This document shows, in pieces, positions 35,105-43,432 of a stretch of 64,000 nucleotides of DNA (the stretch's first letter is position 1; each line of letters opens with the position of its first letter). The translations under genes were made by a program, and so were the position numbers. The DNA is taken from positions 744,001 to 808,000 of the forward strand of contig NZ_CZRP01000013.1 in NCBI RefSeq assembly GCF_001458115.1, in the 5' to 3' direction. The DNA comes from Gracilibacillus massiliensis. GTDB taxonomy: Bacteria; Bacillota; Bacilli; Bacillales; Amphibacillaceae. Under the pieces are notes generated by a model. The model was not told the origin of the DNA, made no database searches, and saw only the letters and a program-made list of their open reading frames with translations.

Positions 35105-36064
35105 CTAATAAATACTATTACGTTTTTGACGCAAGAATTGAATAATCGTTAGGATAAACACTAAGAAGAATAAGACATAAGCCATCGCACTTGCATAACC
35201 CATTCTGAAATATTCAAATCCATTCTGGTATAAGTAATGAACGATGACAGATGTGGCTCGACCTGGCCCACCGCCAGTCATTAAATAGACCGTGTCAAAC
35301 ACTTGGAACGAGTTAATAATCGCCATAATCGTAATAAAAAATGTAGTTGGAGACAATAAAGGTACCGTGATATGACGAAACTTCTGGATAACAGATGCTC
35401 CATCCAACTCTGCCGCTTCATAATAGCTATCTGAAATCCCTTGTAAACCTGCAAGAAAGATCAGCATGTTAAAACCTAAGTTTTTCCATATCGTTGTAAT
35501 AATCACCGCCGGCAACGCCCATGTCTGACTGCTTAACCAATTTGGTCCATCAATACCTACTAGATCCAATAAAAAATTTAGAAATCCATACTCTGGGTTG
35601 TAGATCCATTGCCAGATAATAGCAACGGCCACCATCGATGAAATAACAGGTAAAAAATAAGCAACTCGATAAAACTTTATTCCACCTATCTTTTGATTGA
35701 GGGCCACCGCTAACAATAATGAAATAAATATACCAACAGGCACGGAAACGGCTGTAAAAATAACCGTGTTCCAAAAGACCTCCACAAAAATTTCATCATT
35801 ATATAGTTCCACATAGTTACCAAATCCGATCCACTCCAGTTCCCCAATTAGATCCCAGCTTGCAAAACTTAATACAAAAGATCCTATTACGGGAAATAAC
35901 ATAAATGCTAAAAATAAAATCAGGTGTGGAAATAAAAAGATGATCGCCCATGTACTATCTTTATAAAAAAGTTTATTTATCTTTTTCTTACTTGAATCTT
36001 CCTTTCTAACAGGTCCTTCTACTAATATTTCCTTATCCGTTAATTCTTCTTTATTTTGAAGCAA
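35105..36064 (-). CDS. Sugar ABC transporter permease, MalF type (arabinoside importer)
   Basis: A permease of about 319 residues: six membrane segments starting at STWAIIFLFPHLILFLAFML near 42, and the docking loop EAAELDGASVIQKFRHITVP near 215. The start is uncertain. A GTG at 36073 overlaps the AAAGAGG site, so a TTG at 36064, eight bases from it, is preferred. It is separated from the binding-protein gene by an intercistronic hairpin. Confidence 0.87.
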   Translation of the reverse strand: MLQNKEELTDKEILVEGPVRKEDSSKKKINKLFYKDSTWAIIFLFPHLILFLAFMLFPVIGSFVLSFASWDLIGELEWIGFGNYVELYNDEIFVEVFWNTVIFTAVSVPVGIFISLLLAVALNQKIGGIKFYRVAYFLPVISSMVAVAIIWQWIYNPEYGFLNFLLDLVGIDGPNWLSSQTWALPAVIITTIWKNLGFNMLIFLAGLQGISDSYYEAAELDGASVIQKFRHITVPLLSPTTFFITIMAIINSFQVFDTVYLMTGGGPGRATSVIVHYLYQNGFEYFRMGYASAMAYVLFFLVFILTIIQFLRQKRNSIY

Positions 36065-36085
36065 TAGCCTCACCTCTTTTTAATG

Positions 36086-36126
36086 CAACTCTATCAATAG
36101 TTCCATAATAACCATTGATAGAGTTG
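36086..36126 (-). other. Intercistronic hairpin after the binding-protein gene
   Basis: Perfect 13-base arms (CAACTCTATCAAT and its complement) with a 15-base loop lie between the binding-protein stop and the permease ribosome binding site. There is no U-run on the transcript side. It parallels the hairpin at 6992-7027. Confidence 0.6.
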
Positions 36127-36155
36127 CTAAATTCAAGATAAAAGATGTCAATGCT

Positions 36156-37490
36156 TTATTTTGACAAAGCTTCAGCACTACGTTTATCAATATTTTCTAA
36201 TGCTTCCTCTAAGGATTTATCGTCGTTAAAGTATTGTTCCATCTCTTCTGTAATAGCGTCACGAACAGCAATTTTTGTACCGAGTACAATTGGATACGGT
36301 TGAGCATTTTTAAAGAAAGGTGCTAATTCTAAAAAGCCTTCAGGATGGACAGCTTCATTATGCCAAGCTGCCACACCTTCTTCCGTATACATATCGACAC
36401 GGTTTGGCATCCAAAGTCCCTCATGAATAAGTTCTGTTTGATACTGTGCTGATGATAAAAATTTAATAAGTTCCCAAGCTTCTTCTGGGTGCTCGGTATT
36501 ATTCCATGCAGCGTGGACATGTGCTTGCCCATGTGTAACTGCCTCATCTCCAATCTTAGGTAACGAAGCAACTCCTACTGGAAAGCCCATCGTTGCCAGT
36601 TCTTGTAATGCCCAGGACCCTTCGACGATCATAGCGACTTTGCCGGTCTGCAACATTTGCGAAGCATTCATTCCAATATTTTCTAACGTTTGAGCCGCTG
36701 GACTAGCACCATCCTCGTAACGTAACTGTTTCACCTTTTGCCATACATCACGTGTGACATCACTATTTAAGGCTACCGATCCATCATCTGCCCATACATC
36801 ACCACCATTACCTAAAATCAATGGAATGTTCATGTAGAGAGTTTCTAACCCATACACACCAAATTGTTCGGTATCATCACCATTCTTAATCGTTAATTGA
36901 CTTGCAACATCTCTAAATTCTTCCCAGGACCATGCATTTTCTGGATTACTGGGTGGATATTCGAGACCGGCGTCATCAAACAAATCTTTGTTATAATACA
37001 ATACCGGAGACACCGTCGTACTACTTACTCCAAATACGCCGCCATCCACTTCCATAATTTGCTTTGATGAATCAATAAAATCATCTAAAGATAACTCTGG
37101 ATCCTCACTTAACAGATCGGTAATCTCCATCAAAACATCCCTACTTTGAAAATCCCGATATTCTTCAGCGCCTAAAAAGAAAACATCCGGAGCAGAAGAA
37201 CCAGCTAGCATCGTTAATAATTTGGAATGATATTGTTCATTCGGAACAGGAGTATACGTTACTTTAATGTTAGGATTTTCGTTCATAAATTGCTCCAGCC
37301 CATTTTTAACACTTTCCGTTTCTAAAGGACTCGCTTCCCAACCCATAAATTCAATTTCAACTACATCCCCACTTGATGATTCACCATCATTATCAGACCC
37401 TCCTGTTTCATCATCGTTACTACAGCCAACAAATAAGATAAGCAATAAGAATACAACACCAACTAACCAAATGTTTCTTTTCAACATCAT
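36156..37490 (-). CDS. Extracellular sugar-binding lipoprotein (arabinoside importer)
   Basis: A 444-residue CUT1 solute-binding protein. The signal ends LILFVGC near residue 23, an acidic Asp/Ser-rich linker follows, then VEIEFMGWEASPLETESVKNGL. DVFFLGAEEYRDF near 105 and AMIVEGSWALQELATMGFPVGVASLP near 285 are typical of the family. The ATG follows GGGAGGGG. It is the first gene of the GH127 operon. The ligand is probably an arabino-oligosaccharide (inference from GH127). Confidence 0.88.
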   Translation of the reverse strand: MMLKRNIWLVGVVFLLLILFVGCSNDDETGGSDNDGESSSGDVVEIEFMGWEASPLETESVKNGLEQFMNENPNIKVTYTPVPNEQYHSKLLTMLAGSSAPDVFFLGAEEYRDFQSRDVLMEITDLLSEDPELSLDDFIDSSKQIMEVDGGVFGVSSTTVSPVLYYNKDLFDDAGLEYPPSNPENAWSWEEFRDVASQLTIKNGDDTEQFGVYGLETLYMNIPLILGNGGDVWADDGSVALNSDVTRDVWQKVKQLRYEDGASPAAQTLENIGMNASQMLQTGKVAMIVEGSWALQELATMGFPVGVASLPKIGDEAVTHGQAHVHAAWNNTEHPEEAWELIKFLSSAQYQTELIHEGLWMPNRVDMYTEEGVAAWHNEAVHPEGFLELAPFFKNAQPYPIVLGTKIAVRDAITEEMEQYFNDDKSLEEALENIDKRSAEALSK

Positions 37491-37540
37491 TCATGACCCC
37501 TCCCAAATTTCACTTTTAATGAGGCAAAAACATTGAAAAT

Positions 37541-37554
37541 AGAAAGCGCTTTCT
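37541..37554. promoter_or_regulatory. cre-like palindrome (CcpA site candidate)
   Basis: AGAAAGCGCTTTCT is a perfect 14-bp palindrome that differs from the cre consensus only at its two end positions. It begins seven bases downstream of the -10 box of the arabinoside operon promoter, where CcpA would block transcription in the presence of preferred sugars. Confidence 0.6.
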
Positions 37555-37561
37555 TGAATAC

Positions 37562-37590
37562 ATATTAGCACCGCGTTTTCATTTTGTAAG
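37562..37590 (-). promoter_or_regulatory. Arabinoside operon promoter
   Basis: On the minus strand CTTACA (37585-37590) and TAATAT (37562-37567) are 17 bases apart, upstream of the binding-protein gene. The poor -35 box suits activation by the adjacent AraC-type protein. Confidence 0.45.
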
Positions 37591-37642
37591 TAGTTGAATT
37601 CCAACAAAAGGTGGACTTTTTTGACAACCTTAAAAAAATACC

Positions 37643-37671
37643 TTGTTCTATTAAAGAGTCAAACGTATTAT
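37643..37671 (+). promoter_or_regulatory. Promoter of the AraC-type regulator
   Basis: TTGTTC (37643-37648) and TATTAT (37666-37671) are 17 bases apart, 47 bases before the regulator's ATG. It diverges from the arabinoside operon promoter. Confidence 0.45.
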
Positions 37672-37718
37672 AATATCTGTAAACATTGATATATCAATAA
37701 TTAAAGGATGTTAAATTT

Positions 37719-38609
37719 ATGGATTATATTAAAATGAATATTGAAAAACCTGCAAATTATATCTCAGGTGGACGATTTGTCACGAATGATAAGTGGCAAC
37801 ATGAGAAGAGGACAATTGATAGCTATGAAATGATTATCGGAGTCAATGATATACTTTACATTGAACAAGATGAGATTAAATACGAAGTAAAACCAGGTGA
37901 AGTGCTTTTTATCTTACCCGACTCTAGTCATAGAGGATATAAAACATGCAGTAAACATGTCTCCTTTTATTGGTTTCATTTTATAACAGATGAAATAGCT
38001 GCAGGCAAGACATTGAATAACACAGAAGTATTAAAAATACGTACCAATCCAGAAACAAGCCGGTCGATCAAGGATATTTATTTCCCTGTATATGGACAAC
38101 TTGTCGCCGGTGAGCGCTTAAATATACTAGCAAATCAACTACTCGACGTAGATAATTCAAACTATTACACACGAATGAGTATGAACTACCTGATGACATC
38201 CTTATTGATCGAATTATCTGAACAGACTTTTGTCCACTCATCAAAAAGAGAAACATTGATTTCAGAAAATGACATTAATATCAATGAAATATTAGAATGG
38301 ACAAGAATTAATGCCTTTGAAGGTATCTCTGTATCAGATATAGCCGATCGCTTTAATTACAACAAGGATTACTTATCAAGGTATTTCAAGAAAAAAACAG
38401 GTAAAACATTACAATCCTACATCCACGCCCTACGCATCTCAAAAGCAAAAGATCTTTTAGTAGGTACTAGGCAAAATATTCAAGTGATTGCGCAACGTGT
38501 CGGAATAGACGATGAAAAGTATTTTATGAGACTTTTTCGAAAATATGAAAAAATGACACCCACAGAATATCGCAAAGCATTCGTTAAAACCCATCTGAAT
38601 AGAAAGTGA
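37719..38609 (+). CDS. AraC-family regulator of the arabinoside operon
   Basis: A 296-residue AraC/XylS activator. Residues 10-150 form a cupin-like sensor (IEQDEIKYEVKPGEVLFILPDSSHRGYK). Residues 190-292 hold two helix-turn-helices (GISVSDIADRFNYNKDYLSRYFKKKTGKTL, then IQVIAQRVGIDDEKYFMRLFRKYEKMTPTEYR). It is divergent from the importer-GH127 operon and is its probable activator in response to arabinosides. Its own ribosome binding site is weak (AAAGGATG). Confidence 0.88.
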   Translation: MDYIKMNIEKPANYISGGRFVTNDKWQHEKRTIDSYEMIIGVNDILYIEQDEIKYEVKPGEVLFILPDSSHRGYKTCSKHVSFYWFHFITDEIAAGKTLNNTEVLKIRTNPETSRSIKDIYFPVYGQLVAGERLNILANQLLDVDNSNYYTRMSMNYLMTSLLIELSEQTFVHSSKRETLISENDININEILEWTRINAFEGISVSDIADRFNYNKDYLSRYFKKKTGKTLQSYIHALRISKAKDLLVGTRQNIQVIAQRVGIDDEKYFMRLFRKYEKMTPTEYRKAFVKTHLNRK

Positions 38610-38651
38610 TTAAACAGCAAAAGATAGTAATCCAATCTTAAATTTGAAATC

Positions 38652-38812
38652 CCTCACGGGAATTCTGCTCCTGTTAACAGGAATTAACCTCCGCTTCACG
38701 GGAATCTGCGCCATCTTCACGGGAATTAACATTAATTCCCGTGAAGCGAGCGATAATTCCCGTCTACAGTAGATCAATTCCCGTGAACAACACAACAATT
38801 CCCGTCAACAGA
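38652..38812. repeat. Phased inverted-repeat array D (21-bp period), best preserved copy
   Basis: Forward cores start at 38657, 38678 (CAGG variant), 38699 and 38720. Reverse cores start at 38738, 38759, 38780 and 38801. Every step is 21 bp apart from the 18-bp centre. The innermost pair forms a perfect inverted repeat of 15 bases per arm. It lies between the convergent araC-type and ugd genes. Confidence 0.95.
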
Positions 38813-38824
38813 ACACCTACAAAC

Positions 38825-38855
38825 AAAAAAAGAGAAGGAGGCAAATCCCCTTCCC
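38825..38855 (-). terminator. Terminator after ugd
   Basis: On the minus strand GGGAAGGGGATTTGCCTCCTTC folds with one bulge and is followed by TCTTTTTTT. It starts four bases past the ugd stop codon. Confidence 0.7.
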
Positions 38856-38858
38856 AAA

Positions 38859-40025
38859 TTAATCCCGACTAAATAAATCCCTCGTATAAACCTTATCCCG
38901 TACATCCTTAATATCATCCGTCAATCGATTAACGACAATCACGTCTGCGATTTCTTTAAATTCAGCAAAATCTTTCACTACTCGTGAACCATAGAATTCT
39001 TCTTCTTTCATAGCAGGTTCATAGACCACGATTTCTACACCTTTCGCTTTAATTCGTTTCATAACGCCTTGGATAGCCGATTGTCTAAAGTTATCCGAAT
39101 CGGTTTTCATTGTTAAACGGTAGATACCGACAACATCCGGATTTTTGTCGAGTATCGAATTGGCAATATGATCTTTACGCGTACGGTTCGCATCCACGAT
39201 CGCTGCCATAATATTATTAGGCACATCTTCATAGTTTGCCAGCAATTGCTTCGTGTCTTTTGGTAAACAATAACCACCATATCCAAATGACGGGTTGTTA
39301 TAGTGTGAACCAATCCGAGGATCTAATCCGACACCTTCGATAATTTGCTTAGCATTTAAGCCGCGTACTTCACTATACGAATCCAATTCATTAAAAAAGG
39401 CTACTCGCATCGCAAGATAGGTATTGGCAAATAACTTAATTGCTTCGGCCTCAGTGGAATCGGTAAAAAGGATGTCGATATCCTCTTTAATAGCACCTCC
39501 AGCCAATAATCCAGCAAAAACTTGAGCTCGCTCTGACCGTTCACCGACCACAATTCGTGATGGATAAAGGTTATCATACAATGCCTGGCCTTCACGTAGG
39601 AATTCTGGTGAGAAAATAATATTATCGGTCTTATACTTTTCGCGCAATTCTAACGTGTAACCAACTGGAATTGTTGACTTCACGATCATCACGGCATTTG
39701 GATTAATGTCTAGTACCGTTTCGATGACATTCTCGACACTGCTTGTATCAAAATAATTTTGATCTGGATCATAATTTGTTGGTGTCGAAATAATCACAAA
39801 ATCAGTATCCTGATAGCCTTTTTCAACATCGGTTGTTGCAATTAAATTTAATTCCTTTGTTTCTAAGTAATGTTGAATTTCTTTATCGATAATTGGTGAT
39901 TTCTTGTTATTAATCATCTCGACTTTTTCTTCAATAATATCTAATGCTACTACTTCATTGTGTTGCGCTAATAGGATCGCATTCGATAATCCAACATAGC
40001 CTGTCCCCGCTACTGCTATTTTCAT
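38859..40025 (-). CDS. ugd: UDP-glucose 6-dehydrogenase
   Basis: A 388-residue short-form Ugd that oxidises UDP-glucose to UDP-glucuronate with two NAD. The start [20 protein letters not shown] is the NAD-binding motif. Asp residues after [18 protein letters not shown] and PSRIVVGE bind substrate. The catalytic Cys lies in [18 protein letters not shown] near 258. The length equals E. coli Ugd (388). It is the last of three genes whose spacings are 17 and 13 bases, and it provides the substrate for the 4-epimerase encoded first. Confidence 0.93.
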   Translation of the reverse strand: MKIAVAGTGYVGLSNAILLAQHNEVVALDIIEEKVEMINNKKSPIIDKEIQHYLETKELNLIATTDVEKGYQDTDFVIISTPTNYDPDQNYFDTSSVENVIETVLDINPNAVMIVKSTIPVGYTLELREKYKTDNIIFSPEFLREGQALYDNLYPSRIVVGERSERAQVFAGLLAGGAIKEDIDILFTDSTEAEAIKLFANTYLAMRVAFFNELDSYSEVRGLNAKQIIEGVGLDPRIGSHYNNPSFGYGGYCLPKDTKQLLANYEDVPNNIMAAIVDANRTRKDHIANSILDKNPDVVGIYRLTMKTDSDNFRQSAIQGVMKRIKAKGVEIVVYEPAMKEEEFYGSRVVKDFAEFKEIADVIVVNRLTDDIKDVRDKVYTRDLFSRD

Positions 40026-40042
40026 TTTCTCTGTTCTCCTCC

Positions 40043-40771
40043 TTAAAATAAATCCTGAACTTTTTGATAACTTTCAATCGTGCCAATATCATATCTTAAC
40101 CCTTCAAATGGAAAGGCATATACTTGTTTTTGTTGAATCAACCACGGGATAAAATACCCCGGTGCATCTGGATTATTTCCTTCTTGTAAATACTCGGAAA
40201 TCAACGTTAATGTCTCTTGTTGATAAATATAAAAAGGTGGTACCGCTAAATTCGATTTCGGTGCTTCCGGCTTTTCTTCAAATGAAGTTACCACTCCACC
40301 CTCATTCACTTCAACAATTCCTGTTCTTTTCATTTCCTCGATATCGTTTAGTTCATGGGTCGTAATACTATCTGCTTGCACCCGATGATAAAAATCGACA
40401 AAATCAACAAGTTCAAACTCAAACAGATTATCACCAGCCAATACCATGATATCCTCGTCTACTTTTTGTTGCTTAATTACATATTCGATATCCGCAATAG
40501 CACCTAAGCGATTGTCATTGGTTGTGGTATGATCATTAATCACCGTGATCCGTATCTCTCCACTGTATTCTTTCGCCCATTCCTCAAAGCTTGGTGTGAA
40601 TTTCTCATTGGTGACAATAAAAACTTCGTCAATCTCGGTTACTTTTTCGACCTTTTCGATAATATGATTTAATATCGGTTTTCCCGCCACTTCTAATAAG
40701 GGTTTGGCTTTATATTTCGTAAGTGGATAAAGTCGTGTTGCATAGCCTGCCGCGAGAATAATACATTTCAT
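40043..40771 (-). CDS. Sugar-phosphate nucleotidyltransferase
   Basis: A 242-residue nucleotidyltransferase of the RmlA/GalU-like fold. It has [27 protein letters not shown] at the start (nucleotide-binding G-x-G/T-R-L and the conserved Lys), [11 protein letters not shown] near 108 with metal-binding Asp, and [10 protein letters not shown] near 160. It activates a hexose-1-phosphate with a nucleoside triphosphate. In this operon glucose-1-phosphate to UDP- or dTDP-glucose is likely, but the nucleotide is not readable from sequence. Confidence 0.85.
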   Translation of the reverse strand: MKCIILAAGYATRLYPLTKYKAKPLLEVAGKPILNHIIEKVEKVTEIDEVFIVTNEKFTPSFEEWAKEYSGEIRITVINDHTTTNDNRLGAIADIEYVIKQQKVDEDIMVLAGDNLFEFELVDFVDFYHRVQADSITTHELNDIEEMKRTGIVEVNEGGVVTSFEEKPEAPKSNLAVPPFYIYQQETLTLISEYLQEGNNPDAPGYFIPWLIQQKQVYAFPFEGLRYDIGTIESYQKVQDLF

Positions 40772-40784
40772 CTACTTCCCTCCA

Positions 40785-41831
40785 CTACGTTTTCAAGTTA
40801 TGGTAATCAACATACCAATCAGCAAAATGCTGTAGTCCTTTTTCTATCGATGTTTTCGGTTGAAAACCAACTGCTTTATGTAAACGTTCTGTTGATGCAT
40901 ACGTCTTAGGTAGATCTCCAGGTTTAACTGGTTGATATACTTTGATAAATTCTATATGGCTTCCCAACGTATTACTAAATGCCTTTTCTAATAATGTAAT
41001 AAAATCCATTAATTTTTGCGGGTTATTATTCCCAATATTAAATAGGTCGTGTGGTACGTTACCACTTGGAATTCTTGGCACTACTTTCATAATTCCCTCT
41101 ACGATATCGTCAATATAAATAAAATCACGATATAAGTCATTTTCAAAATCACCATTATTATATATTTGAATCGGTTCCCCTGCAAAATATTTATTCGCAA
41201 AAATATAGTAGGACATATCTGGTCTACCCATTGGTCCGTACACCGTAAAAAAACGTAAACCTGTCGTTGGAATTCCATAAAGATGACTATACGTGTAGGC
41301 GCTTAATTCGTTTGATTTCTTCGTTGAAGCATACAAAGAGATTGGATGGTCGACAACGTCTGTTTCTTCAAATGGAACTTTTTTGTTGGCACCATAGACA
41401 GAACTCGATGATGCATAAATTAAATGATCGACCGGATAATGACGGCAAGCTTCTAATATGTTGTAAAAACCAATCACATTGCTCTGCATATATACATCAG
41501 GGTTTTCAATTGAATAACGAACCCCCGCTTGTGCTGCTAAATTCACGACTACATTTGGTCGATATTCTGCAAAAATAGACTCTACTTTTGATTTGTCAGA
41601 AATATCCGCATGAATAAACGTAAAATTATTATGTATTTGCAAACTGTTTAATCGCGTCTCTTTCAATGTCACATCATAGTAATCGTTAAGATTATCGACG
41701 CCAACAACTTTCGCACCTTGTTCTAATAGCCGTTTAGATAGATGATAGCCAATAAAACCAGCTGACCCAGTTACTACACACATTGATATGTTAGGGTTAT
41801 TCAAATTAAAAGTCCTCTTTTCCATACGCAT
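40785..41831 (-). CDS. UDP-glucuronate 4-epimerase
   Basis: A 348-residue extended short-chain dehydrogenase. NAD motif GSAGFIGYHLSKRLLEQG is near 22, Ser-Tyr-Lys active site in YASSSSVYGANKKVPF and SLYASTKKSNE near 140-170, and FFTVYGPMGRPDMSYYIFAN near 200 is the CapI/UDP-GlcA epimerase hallmark. It converts UDP-glucuronate to UDP-galacturonate for surface polysaccharide. With ugd and the nucleotidyltransferase it makes a complete route to UDP-galacturonate. No glycosyltransferase is adjacent. Confidence 0.9.
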   Translation of the reverse strand: MRMEKRTFNLNNPNISMCVVTGSAGFIGYHLSKRLLEQGAKVVGVDNLNDYYDVTLKETRLNSLQIHNNFTFIHADISDKSKVESIFAEYRPNVVVNLAAQAGVRYSIENPDVYMQSNVIGFYNILEACRHYPVDHLIYASSSSVYGANKKVPFEETDVVDHPISLYASTKKSNELSAYTYSHLYGIPTTGLRFFTVYGPMGRPDMSYYIFANKYFAGEPIQIYNNGDFENDLYRDFIYIDDIVEGIMKVVPRIPSGNVPHDLFNIGNNNPQKLMDFITLLEKAFSNTLGSHIEFIKVYQPVKPGDLPKTYASTERLHKAVGFQPKTSIEKGLQHFADWYVDYHNLKT

Positions 41832-42420
41832 TTAATATGGTGAGATATCACACTTATTATAGCACACACACCTATAAGAAACACCAACTAATGGAATATT
41901 CCCCCATTATATAAAGTTATATTAATCAATTATTATGCATTAGTTAATTATATTTGAAGACTAAGGAGAAAATGTAATGACACTAGTAATAATCCTGATT
42001 TTCTAACCAATTAGTGGAAATTTAAGGATTCTTACTTTTGTTTGTTGTAAACATAGAGGGTATAAATTTTCATGTGGCAAATCATGTATAGATAAACAGT
42101 AGGATACTTGATCATTTTATTAGACTGATAGTGAGGAGTTTAAGGAGTTGAACATTATCATTGGTTATTCACTTTTATATTACAATTTTTCAAGATTTTT
42201 TATTGCCAGCAAGAGGTTGACCCTTGATCAATTGATTATTTATCTTAAAAATTGTTACGATTGTCTAGTTATTGGTGGTACTTTAATTATACCAATAAAA
42301 ATTATCTTCTAAGGATGTCACCAAAAGTTAGACTTTTGGAACACCCTTTTTTTACTTCCAACACTTAAAACTATACGTTAACCTTTCTTCATACAGAATT
42401 CTAAGCGTCTACTTTTCCGT
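41832..42420. other. Gene-free stretch between the UDP-galacturonate and hydantoin loci
   Basis: About 590 AT-rich bases. The left end carries the promoter region of the epimerase operon. A nine-codon frame after AAGGAG near 41974 (MTLVIILIF) is too short to claim. The only clear structure is the hairpin at 42314-42353. Confidence 0.5.
42314..42353 (+). terminator. Terminator-like hairpin with T-tract, no obvious gene upstream
   Basis: CCAAAAG and CTTTTGG pair over a 5-base loop. Flanking bases GTCA and AACAC extend the stem imperfectly, and seven Ts follow. The T-tract is on the plus strand, but no plus-strand gene precedes it. It resembles transposon-end-like hairpins common in Bacillaceae. 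Confidence 0.5.
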
Positions 42421-43374
42421 TCAATAAACAGGGGTTAATGCTGGTTTTCCTTCTAGAACTTTCAACATATTTTCTACGGATAGTTTTGCCATCGCATTTC
42501 TAGTCTCTATGGTCGCATTACCAATATGTGGTGTAAGCACTACATTCTTCAGTGATTTCAGCTCGTCTGTTATATTCGGCTCAAATTCAAAAACATCAAG
42601 AGCCGCACCTGCAATTTCATTTTTTTGTATAGCTTCGATTAAATCAACTTCCTTAACGACAGGACCTCTTGATAAATTAAGGAAAAATGCTTCTTTTTTC
42701 ATTTGTTTGAAATTTTCATTGGTAAATAGATGGAAGGTATCCTTGTTATAGGCAGTATGGACAGAAATAGCATCACAAGTGTGAAGTAACTCATCAAAAT
42801 CCAAGTATGAAACTTCATATTCTTGTTCTATCTCAGGAGATTTTCTAGTTCTACTTGTATAATAAACCTCCATACCAAAAGCCTTAGCACGTCTTGCTAC
42901 TGCTTGACCAATCTTCCCCATCCCCACTATACCAAGCTTTTTTCCCGTTAGTTCTCTTCCAAGAAAAAACAATGGAGCCCAACCATTAAAGCCTGTCGTT
43001 CTACACAATTGATCTCCTTCTGCAATGCGTCTTGACAATGCCAGCAACAAACCTATTGCCAATTCGGCTGTTGCTTCTGTTGACACCTCAGGAGTGTTTG
43101 TCACCATTATATTTCTTTGCTTCGCTGCAGCAACATCTATATTATCATATCCCGCACCAAAATTAGCGACCATTTGTAGATTTGGTGCTGCATCGATTAC
43201 TTTCTTTGAAACCTTTGTTGAAAGTGGACAAAGTAGAGCATCGGCTTCTCTGACATTTGCTATTAATTCTTCTTCTGTTATCAAAACATCTTTATCATAA
43301 ATGTTTACCTGATGATCAGAAAGTAAATCATACCCTACTTGAGGAATTTCCCCTGAAATAAATATTTTTGACAC
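42421..43374 (-). CDS. D-2-hydroxyacid dehydrogenase (glyoxylate/hydroxypyruvate reductase-like)
   Basis: A 317-residue D-isomer-specific 2-hydroxyacid dehydrogenase. The NAD motif is LGIVGMGKIGQAVARRAKAFGMEVYY near 150. The active site is Arg in LNLSRGPVVKE near 232, Glu in DVFEFEPNI near 261 and His in LTPHIGNATIETR near 280. The start is a GTG at 43374 with AAGGATG upstream; the longer frame to 43461 lacks support. It reduces glyoxylate, hydroxypyruvate or a similar 2-keto acid. It follows an epimerase gene by 58 bases and may be the last gene of the hydantoin cluster. Confidence 0.85.
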   Translation of the reverse strand: MSKIFISGEIPQVGYDLLSDHQVNIYDKDVLITEEELIANVREADALLCPLSTKVSKKVIDAAPNLQMVANFGAGYDNIDVAAAKQRNIMVTNTPEVSTEATAELAIGLLLALSRRIAEGDQLCRTTGFNGWAPLFFLGRELTGKKLGIVGMGKIGQAVARRAKAFGMEVYYTSRTRKSPEIEQEYEVSYLDFDELLHTCDAISVHTAYNKDTFHLFTNENFKQMKKEAFFLNLSRGPVVKEVDLIEAIQKNEIAGAALDVFEFEPNITDELKSLKNVVLTPHIGNATIETRNAMAKLSVENMLKVLEGKPALTPVY

Positions 43375-43432
43375 TATATACACATCCTTGCTGATTAAGT
43401 TAATAGTATTTTTCAGAAAAATTAAACAGGTG

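Noticed and set aside
38610-38798. Minus-strand open frame of 62 codons across array D
   Set aside because: Another repeat translation without start signals; the DNA is explained by the array.
38652-38812. CRISPR-like array
   Set aside because: Cores are regularly spaced, but the units are only 21 bp, spacers are themselves similar between copies, the two halves are in opposite orientation, and no cas genes are present.
42148-42313. TTG-started frame of about 50 codons in the gap before the hydroxyacid dehydrogenase gene
   Set aside because: The AAGGAG motif touches the start codon, leaving no spacing, and the peptide has no recognisable features.
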